Source: Imtechella halotolerans
Lineage (GTDB): Bacteria > Bacteroidota > Bacteroidia > Flavobacteriales > Flavobacteriaceae
DNA: 64,000 nt
Direction: 5' to 3'
Assembly: GCF_028743515.2 (NCBI RefSeq)
Contig: NZ_CP117969.2
Span: forward strand, 2,265,501 to 2,329,500
Made by a program: the position numbers and the translations under genes. Each line of letters opens with the position of its first letter. Positions within the stretch are counted from its first letter, which is position 1. Of the stretch, positions 8,327 through 15,752 are shown piece by piece. Under the pieces are notes generated by a model. That model searched no databases. It was given only the letters and a program-made list of their open reading frames with translations, and was not told the origin of the DNA.

Positions 8327-9361
8327 TTAGTAATCCAAAATTTCATCAATGAAATTTGCAATAAGTACAGGTACGGGATATGTATTTATATCTTGCATTG
8401 AAATAGCTTCCGGCAACTCGTACTGCAAAGGTACAACCCAAAAAGTTGTATATAAATGTTGATGTGATAATTTATGTATAATAGGAGAATCATTAAAAGA
8501 ATATATCCTATCAACTGTAGGATATTCCTTCTGAACTTCCTTTAAAACATGGTTCATATCTACAGGACCATCAACTTCGTACAAAGGAAACTCATAAAGC
8601 CCTTGCCATATCCCTTTTGACAAGCGTTGCTTTAACAACGTATTCCCTTTCAAATCCTTTATTACCCAATAATGAAAATAACGATTTTTAATCTTACTCT
8701 TTCGAAGCTTTACAGGCAAGGTTGACACCTTTTTAGTCGATAAAGCAACACAATTTTCATTCAAAACACAAGTAGAACAATCTGGGTTCTGAGGTTTACA
8801 TTGGATTGCTCCAAACTCCATTATTGCCTGATTATAGATACCAATATTCTTAACTTCCATCACTGAGGTTGCTAATTCTTTAAAACAAGAAACTCCTGCA
8901 GTAGTATTAATAGGTGTATCAACACCAAAATAACGTGCTAAAACCCTATACACATTGCCATCAACTACAGGACAAGGTTCATTATAACATATGGACGCAA
9001 TTGCACTAGCCGTATAATCTCCTATCCCTTTTAATTCGAGAAGACCTATATAAGTATCTGGAAATACCCCCTCCATTTCATACGCCACTTTTTGAGCAGT
9101 TATATGAAGATTTCTAGCACGAGAATAGTATCCTAAACCTTGCCAAAGCTTCAACACATGTTCCAGGGGAGCATCAGCCAAATCTTTAACAGTAGGAAAG
9201 GCTTCCATGAAACGTTCAAAATAAGGCAAACCTTGCGCTACACGAGTCTGTTGAAGCATGATTTCAGACAACCAAATTGGGTACGGATTATTGGTATTTC
9301 GCCAAGGAAGGTCTCTTTTTTGTTGTAAATACCAATATATTAGCAACTTAGAAAAAGTCAT
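8327..9361 (-). CDS. mutY: A/G-specific adenine DNA glycosylase
   Basis: A 344-residue enzyme that removes adenine mispaired with 8-oxoguanine. Glu33 (SEIMLQQT) is the catalytic acid. The helix-hairpin-helix and catalytic Asp134 lie in ELKGIGDYTA...VVDGNV, and the [4Fe-4S] ligands are Cys188, Cys195, Cys198 and Cys204 in the C-x6-C-x2-C-x5-C pattern. A C-terminal NUDIX-like domain (about 225-340) reads the 8-oxoG. The length is normal. It is divergent from the HU gene and carries its own -7 box. Confidence 0.95.
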   Translation of the reverse strand: MTFSKLLIYWYLQQKRDLPWRNTNNPYPIWLSEIMLQQTRVAQGLPYFERFMEAFPTVKDLADAPLEHVLKLWQGLGYYSRARNLHITAQKVAYEMEGVFPDTYIGLLELKGIGDYTASAIASICYNEPCPVVDGNVYRVLARYFGVDTPINTTAGVSCFKELATSVMEVKNIGIYNQAIMEFGAIQCKPQNPDCSTCVLNENCVALSTKKVSTLPVKLRKSKIKNRYFHYWVIKDLKGNTLLKQRLSKGIWQGLYEFPLYEVDGPVDMNHVLKEVQKEYPTVDRIYSFNDSPIIHKLSHQHLYTTFWVVPLQYELPEAISMQDINTYPVPVLIANFIDEILDY

Positions 9362-9378
9362 TGTAAATTTGTAAAAGG

Positions 9379-9386
9379 CAAAAGTA
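9379..9386 (-). promoter_or_regulatory. -7 box of mutY
   Basis: The minus strand reads TACTTTTG, matching TAnnTTTG, 17 bp upstream of the ATG. Confidence 0.5.
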
Positions 9387-9443
9387 ATGCTTTATATAGT
9401 TAAATTTTAATCAATTAGCATGAAGTTATGTCTAATTAATTTT

Positions 9444-9451
9444 TATATTTG
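9444..9451 (+). promoter_or_regulatory. -7 box of the HU gene
   Basis: TATATTTG, an exact consensus match, 39 bp before the HU ATG at 9491. Confidence 0.55.
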
Positions 9452-9490
9452 CAACCCCTAAATAACGTTTAGTTCTAAAATATAATAAAA

Positions 9491-9781
9491 ATGACGAAAG
9501 CAGAAATTGTAGCAAAGATTTCAGAGAAATTAGGAATGGAAAAAGGTGATGTACAGGCAACTGTAGAATCATTCATGGATGAAGTAAAAAACTCTTTGGA
9601 AAGCGGAGACAACGTATATCTAAGAGGCTTTGGTAGCTTTATCATAAAGACCAGAGCTGAAAAAACAGGAAGAAACATTTCCAAAAACACTACCATCAAA
9701 ATCCCTTCACACAACATTCCGGCATTTAAACCTGCCAAAGTATTTGTAGAAGGCGTTAAAAGTAACGTAGAAGTTAAATAA
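9491..9781 (+). CDS. HU family DNA-binding protein
   Basis: A 96-residue nucleoid protein beginning MTKAEIVAKISEKLG, with the conserved GFGSF turn and the beta-arm region containing KTRAEKTGRNISKN and the IPSHNIPAFKPAK end. It bends and packs DNA as a dimer. Length and sequence fit the HU/IHF-beta type. It is followed after 29 bp by a very small basic gene and then the RNase G gene, probably one transcription unit interrupted by a hairpin terminator. Confidence 0.94.
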   Translation: MTKAEIVAKISEKLGMEKGDVQATVESFMDEVKNSLESGDNVYLRGFGSFIIKTRAEKTGRNISKNTTIKIPSHNIPAFKPAKVFVEGVKSNVEVK

Positions 9782-9810
9782 CTCATTTATTAATTATAAA
9801 CATATACACT

Positions 9811-9903
9811 ATGCCAAGTGGTAAAAAAAGAAAAAGACATAAGGTAGCCACGCACAAGCGTAAAAAAAGAGCAAGAGCTAACCGTCATAAAAAGAAAAAG
9901 TAG
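9811..9903 (+). CDS. 30-residue Lys/Arg-rich protein, probable ribosome-associated peptide
   Basis: An ATG-to-TAG frame encoding MPSGKKRKRHKVATHKRKKR followed by ARANRHKKKK; about 60 percent of residues are Lys or Arg. It is too short for normal gene callers. Such extremely basic peptides act either as ribosomal proteins (for example bTHX or the Bacteroidetes-specific protein I recall as bL38 from the F. johnsoniae ribosome structure) or as nucleic-acid condensers. It sits between HU and RNase G and its stop codon lies in the stem of the following hairpin. Clean start and stop, tight spacing and the all-basic composition make a real gene likely; the exact identity is inference. Confidence 0.8.
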   Translation: MPSGKKRKRHKVATHKRKKRARANRHKKKK

Positions 9904-9925
9904 TTTTCTAACTACTTTTTCTTTT
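9895..9925 (+). terminator. Hairpin terminator or attenuator after the small basic gene
   Basis: AAAAAGTAGTT (9895-9905), loop TTCT and AACTACTTTTT (9910-9920), then CTTTTT. The 5' arm contains the stop codon of the 30-residue gene. It may only partly stop transcription, since the RNase G gene follows without an obvious promoter of its own. Confidence 0.7.
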
Positions 9926-9951
9926 TGAGAAACACACGTTCATTGAAAAAA

Positions 9952-10024
9952 GAAACTCATAAGAGTTTCGTCTAGGTGAAACACCTGTGAAAAATATTGT
10001 TTAATCCATTTATTCGCCTTGGCG
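9952..10024 (+). promoter_or_regulatory. Structured 5' leader of the RNase G gene
   Basis: The 143-nt leader holds three short hairpins in a row: GAAACTC-ATAA-GAGTTTC (9952-9969), AGGTG-AAA-CACCT (9974-9986) and CGCC-TT-GGCG (10015-10024), the last about 20 nt before the GTG start. RNase E/G genes are known to control their own mRNA through leader hairpins in enterobacteria; the same role here is inference. Confidence 0.45.
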
Positions 10025-10046
10025 GGTAGATACAAATTCATTCAGA

Positions 10047-11591
10047 GTGAATAAAGAGTTAATTATTAGAGCCGGTTCCTCTGACGTAGATTTTGCCTTA
10101 TTAAAGGATGGAAAACTAATAGAATTACACAAAGAAGAAGATAGTAGCGATTTTTCTGTCGGCGACATTATGCTGGCAAAAATACGTAAACCCGTACAAG
10201 GGCTTAATGCTGCTTTTGTAGATGTAGGTTATGAAAAAGATGCTTTTTTGCATTACCATGACCTAGGTCCAAAACTTCCCACTTTGCTGAAATTCATTAA
10301 ACGTGTAAGCACAGGTAAACTAAAAGATTTTACGTTAAAAGATTTCCCATTTGAGCCAGAAATAGATAAGGATGGTAGCATCATGGATGCGGTTAAAGCC
10401 AATCAATCTATTTTAGTACAAATCGTGAAAGAGCCTATTTCCACCAAAGGTCCCCGCATAAGCTCCGAGCTATCTATTGCAGGTCGCTATTTGGTGTTGG
10501 TCCCTTTTTCTGATCGTATTTCTATTTCACAAAAAATTGAGAGTAGAGATGAAAAAGACCGATTGAAAAGACTTGTACAGAGTATTAGACCCAAAGGGTT
10601 TGGTGTAATTGTACGCACGGTAGCCGAAGGCAAAAAAGTTGCTGAACTGGACAAAGATTTACAAAACCTTGTAAATCGATGGACACTCATGTGTAAAAAA
10701 ATCTATAAAGCGGAGCATCCCTCAAAAGTATTAAGCGAAATGAATCGTGCAGCCTCTATTCTTAGAGACATCTTTAACGATACATTTACCGGAATACATA
10801 TTGATGATGAAACACTTTATTTACAAGTAAAAGATTACGTGCATGAAATTGCACCTGAGAAAGAATCTATCGTAAAATTGTATCAATCTTCAATCCCCAT
10901 TTTTGAAAAATTCGGAATTGAACGTCAAATAAAAACATCCTTTGGCCGTACAGTATCCATGAGTAAAGGAGCTTATCTAGTAGTAGAACATACAGAAGCC
11001 CTTCATGTCATAGATGTAAACAGTGGTAACCGCTCTAACAAAGCTAAAACCCAAGAAGATACAGCACTGGAAGTTAACCTCATCGCAGCCACCGAAATTG
11101 CTAGACAATTACGTCTTCGTGATATGGGTGGTATAATTGTAGTCGATTTTATCGATATGAATGATGTGGAAAACAGAAAAACCCTATTTGACCATCTTCG
11201 TGATGAAATGAAAGAGGATAGAGCCAAACACAAAATACTGCCTCCCAGCAAGTTTGGACTGATACAAATTACGAGACAACGCGTAAGACCGGAACGAAAT
11301 ATCAATACAAGGGAAGAAAACCCTAATGGCACAGGAGAAGTTGATGCTCCAATTGTAATTATTGATAAAATTACTTCCGATCTTGAAAAAATTATTCAAA
11401 ACAAGCAATTCACCAACGGTATTATACTTAATGCCCATCCGTTTATTGCTGCATATCTTACAAAAGGATTTCCATCCGTGCGTTCCAAATGGTTTTTGGA
11501 ACACAAAAAATGGGTTAAAATCTTACCAAGAGATGCTTACACGTACCTGGAATACCGCTTTAAAGACAAAAGCGGAACCTTATTACAATAA
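10047..11591 (+). CDS. rng: Ribonuclease G/E family endoribonuclease
   Basis: A 514-residue single-strand-specific endoribonuclease that starts at GTG. An S1 domain covers about residues 36-125 (AKIRKPVQGLNAAFVDVGYEKD). The RNase H-like catalytic domain carries the magnesium-binding aspartates in HVIDVNSGN and GGIIVVDFIDM. The start MNKELIIRAG is conserved in this family. It ends after the small domain, so it lacks the long degradosome scaffold of RNase E and resembles RNase G. The Zn-link region, where enterobacterial enzymes have CPxCxG after the ITRQRVRPE segment, reads REENPNGTGEV with no cysteine. It processes rRNA and degrades mRNA in the cytoplasm. Confidence 0.93.
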   Translation: MNKELIIRAGSSDVDFALLKDGKLIELHKEEDSSDFSVGDIMLAKIRKPVQGLNAAFVDVGYEKDAFLHYHDLGPKLPTLLKFIKRVSTGKLKDFTLKDFPFEPEIDKDGSIMDAVKANQSILVQIVKEPISTKGPRISSELSIAGRYLVLVPFSDRISISQKIESRDEKDRLKRLVQSIRPKGFGVIVRTVAEGKKVAELDKDLQNLVNRWTLMCKKIYKAEHPSKVLSEMNRAASILRDIFNDTFTGIHIDDETLYLQVKDYVHEIAPEKESIVKLYQSSIPIFEKFGIERQIKTSFGRTVSMSKGAYLVVEHTEALHVIDVNSGNRSNKAKTQEDTALEVNLIAATEIARQLRLRDMGGIIVVDFIDMNDVENRKTLFDHLRDEMKEDRAKHKILPPSKFGLIQITRQRVRPERNINTREENPNGTGEVDAPIVIIDKITSDLEKIIQNKQFTNGIILNAHPFIAAYLTKGFPSVRSKWFLEHKKWVKILPRDAYTYLEYRFKDKSGTLLQ

Positions 11592-11592
11592 T

Positions 11593-11622
11593 AAAAAACC
11601 ACGCTTTGGGCGTGGTTTTTTT
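11593..11622 (+). terminator. Intrinsic terminator of the RNase G gene
   Basis: AAAAAACCACGC (11593-11604), loop TTTGG, GCGTGGTTTTTT (11610-11621). It begins 2 bp after the stop codon. Confidence 0.9.
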
Positions 11623-11653
11623 ATTTAAGAATAGTACATTTAAGGTAAACCTC

Positions 11654-11661
11654 TATTTTTG
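11654..11661 (+). promoter_or_regulatory. -7 box of recX
   Basis: TATTTTTG, 16 bp before the ATG at 11678. It lies downstream of the farther in-frame start at 11606, so it supports the shorter recX. Confidence 0.55.
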
Positions 11662-11677
11662 CTTCTTTACGCTTTTT

Positions 11678-12148
11678 ATGAATTCCAAAAAAATATATAC
11701 TATAGAAGAGGCCACTCGTAAACTGGAAGCCTATTGTGCCTACCAAGATCGTTGCCATAAGGAGGTTATAAGCAAGTTGCAATCCATGCAAATGATTCCA
11801 TTAGCTATTGACACCATTGTGACTTACTTAATACAAAACAATTTTTTGAATGAGGAACGTTATGCCAAAAGTTTCGCAAGAGGCAAATTCAACATTAAAA
11901 GATGGGGGAGGCGCCGTATTGTTCAAGAATTAAAGCAGCGCGATATTTCAAAATTTAATATCGAAACAGCATTAAAGGAAATTCCCGAAGACGAATACCT
12001 TTTGACATTGCATGAACTTGCTGAGAAAAAGTTACAACTTATATCAGATCATAATATTCTTAAGAAAAAGAAAAAATTAGCAGACTACCTACTCTATCGT
12101 GGTTGGGAAACTCACTTGGTTTATGAAAAAATAAACGAACTTATTTGA
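11678..12148 (+). CDS. recX: Regulatory protein RecX
   Basis: A 156-residue, helix-rich basic protein of the RecX family, which binds RecA filaments and limits their activity. Visible features are the CHKEVISKL helix, the NNFLNEERYAKSFARGKFNIKRWG core (the family signature LNDERFA..F...R...G) and the three tandem helical repeats. The frame is open back to 11606, but that start lies inside the preceding terminator and upstream of the -7 box, so ATG 11678 is preferred. recA is not in the window. The last 8 bp overlap the convergent cupin gene. Confidence 0.9.
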   Translation: MNSKKIYTIEEATRKLEAYCAYQDRCHKEVISKLQSMQMIPLAIDTIVTYLIQNNFLNEERYAKSFARGKFNIKRWGRRRIVQELKQRDISKFNIETALKEIPEDEYLLTLHELAEKKLQLISDHNILKKKKKLADYLLYRGWETHLVYEKINELI

Positions 12149-13010
12149 CAATACCCAATCGCTTATGAGTATCCATTACAGCTCGTTCATTTTTTTCATC
12201 TATCCAAATTTGGCCCTTTCGTTTACGCATAAAATTATCAAAATGTCGCATTACGAAAACATTGTATGCCGCTTTGACTAAATTTGATAACCTTCTTGGG
12301 AATGCACGTAAGCTCATCGAAAATCCAGGAGTAAGGTATTTCATATAATGCCAATATCCCTCAGGCATGTATAGCATTTCTCCATGATTAAGATGGGTTA
12401 TATACCCCTTTGCCTTTCCTAAAGCCGGCCATTTATCCAAATCAGGATTGTCAAAATCAATATCTTCTCTAGAAATTAAGGAATGAGGCACCTTATAAAG
12501 GTATGGTGTTTGATCCGGCGCAAAAAGAACACACTGTTTCATTCCATGAAAATGAAAGTGTAAAATATTTGAATAATCTATATCAAAATGCATAAATACC
12601 TTACTATTTTCCCCACCAAAAAAAAGCATAGGTAATTGCTTAACTAGACGCAATCCGATCTCTGGCCATCTAAAATCGTTACGTAATGAAGGCACCTCCT
12701 TCATTAAATTATATAGGAAAATTCTATAATTAGTAGGCTCTCTTTGTAGCAAAGAAATATACTCACTCATCTTCATTTTGGCATGAGGCTCATTAAAACC
12801 ATCCTTGTGATCTACAGGACGATCATCATACAAAGGCACAATCTTTTGTCCAGCTATTTCACTGATATAACTTAACTGCCATTTTTCATAAGCAGGCCAA
12901 TCAGCTGTAAGTTGTTCTACTACTACTGGTTTTTGAGGTTTAAGGTATTGATTGACAAAGTCTTCTTTGCTAATCGTTTTTACACGGGGAATTTCCTGTA
13001 GGTTTAGCAT
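12141..13010 (-). CDS. JmjC-like cupin (cupin_8) protein
   Basis: A 289-residue protein with a double-stranded beta-helix fold related to Fe(II)/2-oxoglutarate oxygenases. The iron-binding HxD is in KVFMHFDIDYS (about residue 151-153) and the distal His is in EGYWHYMKY (about 232). The segment HGMKQCVLFAPDQTPYLY holds the lysine expected to bind 2-oxoglutarate. Family members hydroxylate proteins, but the substrate here is unknown. The HHHH-like FHFHG run is typical of the bacterial group. It converges on recX with an 8-bp overlap. Confidence 0.85.
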   Translation of the reverse strand: MLNLQEIPRVKTISKEDFVNQYLKPQKPVVVEQLTADWPAYEKWQLSYISEIAGQKIVPLYDDRPVDHKDGFNEPHAKMKMSEYISLLQREPTNYRIFLYNLMKEVPSLRNDFRWPEIGLRLVKQLPMLFFGGENSKVFMHFDIDYSNILHFHFHGMKQCVLFAPDQTPYLYKVPHSLISREDIDFDNPDLDKWPALGKAKGYITHLNHGEMLYMPEGYWHYMKYLTPGFSMSLRAFPRRLSNLVKAAYNVFVMRHFDNFMRKRKGQIWIDEKNERAVMDTHKRLGIVK

Positions 13011-13095
13011 AGTTCAATACGGTTAAGAAATATTCAAATTTAAGTAAAAAATAAAATGAAAAACTATCTACTCATTTACCTGTTTTTATTTTCTG

Positions 13096-14913
13096 TTATC
13101 TAAAAAAGAAACGTAGCCCGAAAAGCATATTACCTTTAGGCATAGGCACCATATTAGTTTCAGTATAAGCAGTATTGAAAATATTATTTGCAACAGCGTA
13201 AACTTCCAAATTCCGCAAGGAAACCGTTACATTAGCATCCACCACAGCGTAACTGTCACCTGAAGTACGTTCTGCATATTTATAAACTAAAGTCTGGGTA
13301 ACATTCTTTACAAACTGAGAAGTATAGTTCGCTGTTAAATGGTGTTTTAGTGAATTGACGGAATATTGAGAATAGCTAATATCTAAATTTTTCACGTCAT
13401 CTTTCAAAAAAGTATATCCAAAGGCAATCTTTTGCATATGATTATCAATTCGATATCCATAAGCAATATTTGCCTCCAACCCTCTTGAATTGACATTCCG
13501 AACATTCTCAGCACGCCAAGGATCTGTTTCATTTTCTTTCACATAATCAATTAATTTGGCTGCATCTCGATTAAATAAAGCCAATGAAAATTGAATTTTA
13601 GATGAAAGATACTTAATGCCAATTTCCTCAGATATGGCTTCTTCAGGTTCTAAGCCATCATTTCCAATAGTATTAGGAGAAGTATAATATAAATCTGTAT
13701 AGGTAGGAATTCGATATGTATAACCGATATTCCCATAAGCTCGCCATCTTTCAGCCAATTGATACCCTAAATCTATTCCTGGAAAGGCATGAAATTTAAA
13801 ATCTGAAAAATAGTTTATTGCAACCCCAGGAGTGATGTCTAATTTCCCATCAGATAATTTAAATTGATGCTCCAAAAATACGGTTGTCATAAAACGCTCA
13901 CGATTACCTAGATTATTGCTTGACAAGTATACACTAGCCAGATCGACACCAAATCCTGTAACCCCTATAGACGACGTAAATGAGGCATTTAGTTCTACAC
14001 CCACTTTATTACTTATATGCAAATTTCTATAGGCTGAGGGATTATGACGCAAATACACATATTCATCTTGATTCCTTCTCCAGTACACTTGAGGTTTAAT
14101 CATCAAATTTTCTTCTTGAATCATGGTTGAAATACCTAGAAGGCTAGCTTGAGTTTCCTCATATTGATCAATTGCAGCAGGGGAAGCATAAAAACCATTA
14201 GATCCGAATTTACGATCAGTATAGGTCGCAATCATTTCTACAGGAAGACCTGTCTTATTAAAAATACTCTTTACAAAATATTGCTGATTATCATAATCGG
14301 TATTATAACGATATCCATCTGAAAGACTTCTTGAATAATTTACTAAGTGCGAAGATGTACTCAACTCGCTACTTACTGTAACAGAAGCATTCTTTTGCCC
14401 ATAAGAACCCCCTTCAATTCCTAGAGTTAAATGATTTTCAATCACATCTTTAGTTACAATATTAATGGCCCCTGTAAAAGCATTCTGTCCATACACCCTG
14501 GCTGCTGCTCCTTTAACTATTTCGACTCTTTCAATTACCTCAACAGGTAAAGCTAAATTAAGTGTATGATGACCTGTTTGCGCATCATCTACCTTAATCC
14601 CATCAATCAATAAAAGCGTCTGATCAAAACTTCCTCCACGAATGTAAAGATCAGCTTGAGCCCCACCAGTTCCTCTCCGTCTTATATCCACCCCAGTTAT
14701 CTGTTGAAGCAAATCAGCTAAATTATTAGCCCCACTTTTTTTTATTTCTTCCGAAGAAATAATTTTAATAGTACGGGAATTTTTGGAAAATGGCAGATCT
14801 ATTCGACCGGCTGTAACAGTCACTTCTTCCAATTCTTGTTTTACTACTTCCTGAGTAAAGGAAACTTGCATAGCCATTAATAAGGCAATAAAAAGCACTA
14901 CAGGATATTTCAT
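13096..14913 (-). CDS. BtuB-like TonB-dependent outer-membrane receptor
   Basis: A 605-residue receptor with a signal peptide (about 20 residues) and a TonB box-like segment LEEVTVTAGR. A plug domain (about 45-165, with GVDIRRRGTGGAQADLYIRG and ERVEIVKGAA) is followed by a 22-strand barrel ending in FGLRFFFR with the terminal aromatic residue needed for insertion. It is shorter than the other receptors here and lacks their carboxypeptidase-like N-terminal domain, which fits vitamin B12 or siderophore receptors of the BtuB/CirA group. No cobalamin riboswitch core can be seen upstream; instead there is a different structured leader. The ligand is therefore unproven. Confidence 0.85.
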   Translation of the reverse strand: MKYPVVLFIALLMAMQVSFTQEVVKQELEEVTVTAGRIDLPFSKNSRTIKIISSEEIKKSGANNLADLLQQITGVDIRRRGTGGAQADLYIRGGSFDQTLLLIDGIKVDDAQTGHHTLNLALPVEVIERVEIVKGAAARVYGQNAFTGAINIVTKDVIENHLTLGIEGGSYGQKNASVTVSSELSTSSHLVNYSRSLSDGYRYNTDYDNQQYFVKSIFNKTGLPVEMIATYTDRKFGSNGFYASPAAIDQYEETQASLLGISTMIQEENLMIKPQVYWRRNQDEYVYLRHNPSAYRNLHISNKVGVELNASFTSSIGVTGFGVDLASVYLSSNNLGNRERFMTTVFLEHQFKLSDGKLDITPGVAINYFSDFKFHAFPGIDLGYQLAERWRAYGNIGYTYRIPTYTDLYYTSPNTIGNDGLEPEEAISEEIGIKYLSSKIQFSLALFNRDAAKLIDYVKENETDPWRAENVRNVNSRGLEANIAYGYRIDNHMQKIAFGYTFLKDDVKNLDISYSQYSVNSLKHHLTANYTSQFVKNVTQTLVYKYAERTSGDSYAVVDANVTVSLRNLEVYAVANNIFNTAYTETNMVPMPKGNMLFGLRFFFR

Positions 14914-14936
14914 CTTTTGTTAGTTAGGATTTAAAG

Positions 14937-15085
14937 ATAGGCATGCCAACATCGATTTCGACAGGTATCCAAACCGTGTTTTTACACATTTAATTTACCT
15001 TTCAGATTTCAGAGCGCTAAGGTAAATATTATTGACCACCCCCTGAGCTTATCTACGCTTTTTTTAAGCTGACTACCATGCCTAT
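14937..15085 (-). ncRNA. Candidate structured leader RNA of the BtuB-like receptor gene
   Basis: A 9-bp perfect inverted repeat (ATAGGCATG at 14937-14945, CATGCCTAT at 15077-15085) encloses 131 nt. On the minus strand, inside this closing stem, are TTTACCTT...AAGGTAAA (8 bp), GTGT-AAAA-ACAC, and an AGCTT segment able to pair either with the nearby AAGC or the later AAGCT. The layout (P1-like stem ending about 25 nt before the ATG) looks like a riboswitch or other cis-regulatory RNA. It lacks the conserved cores of cobalamin, TPP, SAM, FMN and c-di-GMP riboswitches as I know them. The opposite strand could also encode the RNA. Confidence 0.45.
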
Positions 15086-15141
15086 TTATATACTATTTAC
15101 ACATAGAACCACGAAAAACAGTACCATAACTCTCCCAACTA

Positions 15142-15189
15142 TTATTCTAATCAACTATCTTTATAAAATGTTTGACATTATTAGAATAA
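15142..15189. repeat. 10-bp perfect inverted repeat upstream of umuD
   Basis: TTATTCTAAT (15142-15151) and ATTAGAATAA (15180-15189) with a 28-bp spacer. It may be an operator for the umuD gene or the divergent receptor gene. Apart from this and the structured leader, I see nothing else clear in the 394-bp stretch 14914-15307. Confidence 0.5.
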
Positions 15190-15307
15190 CGTTTCACTAA
15201 CATGTACTTCCAAAGGGTTAGGTCCAGCATTTTTTTAAAATCTATTGAAGAACAACTATATTTACCATTTAGGAGTAACCATTTTTCCAATAAAAACTAG
15301 CAGTAAA

Positions 15308-15748
15308 ATGACAACCCATTCTTCTTCAAAACTAACCTTCTTTTTTCCTGACTACACCGACCCAATAGAAATTGCATACCTTGATACAGGTATTTCTGCC
15401 GGATTTCCTTCGCCCACAGAAGATTTTACAGAACAAAGACTTAGTCTGGACAAACTACTCATAAAGAACAAGCAATCTACATTCTTTGCCCGTGTGAGTG
15501 GCCAATCTATGATAGATGCAGGACTTAACGATAATGATTTACTAGTAATTGATCGAAGTATCCCCCCATCGGACAATAGAATAGCCGTCTGTTTTCTTGA
15601 TGGAGAATTTACGGTTAAGCGATTAAAAGTGGAAAAAGATGGAGTTTGGCTACAACCAGCAAACCCTAAATACCATCCTATAAAAATAAACGAGGAGAAT
15701 CACTTTGTAATTTGGGGTATTGTTACTAATGTTATAAAGCGCCTGTAG
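15308..15748 (+). CDS. umuD: UmuD-like SOS self-cleaving protein (S24 peptidase)
   Basis: A 146-residue LexA/UmuD-type serine protease. The self-cleavage site is Ala31-Gly32 (ISAGFPSP), the nucleophile Ser67 (SGQSM) and the general base Lys104 (FTVKR). The spacings (35 and 37) equal those of E. coli UmuD. It has no DNA-binding domain. UmuD normally partners UmuC to form DNA polymerase V, yet no umuC follows: the next gene, radA, is convergent and ends 4 bp away. The ATG at 15308 gives the standard length; the frame is open back to 15245. Confidence 0.88.
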   Translation: MTTHSSSKLTFFFPDYTDPIEIAYLDTGISAGFPSPTEDFTEQRLSLDKLLIKNKQSTFFARVSGQSMIDAGLNDNDLLVIDRSIPPSDNRIAVCFLDGEFTVKRLKVEKDGVWLQPANPKYHPIKINEENHFVIWGIVTNVIKRL

Positions 15749-15752
15749 TGGA

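Noticed and set aside
9475-9786. 103-codon open frame antisense to the HU gene
   Set aside because: It is the exact shadow of HU, which has a clear family match, promoter and start.
11003-11504. Two antisense open frames inside the RNase G gene
   Set aside because: They follow codon bias of the catalytic domain on the other strand and have no start signals or recognisable domains.
14937-15085. tmRNA or tRNA-like fragment on the plus strand (GATTTCGACAGG resembles tmRNA 5' ends)
   Set aside because: No CCA end, T arm or tag frame at the needed distance, and a 350-400-nt tmRNA would run into umuD.
14937-15085. Cobalamin riboswitch
   Set aside because: The CCACTG, CGCAACTGT and B12-box sequences are all missing.
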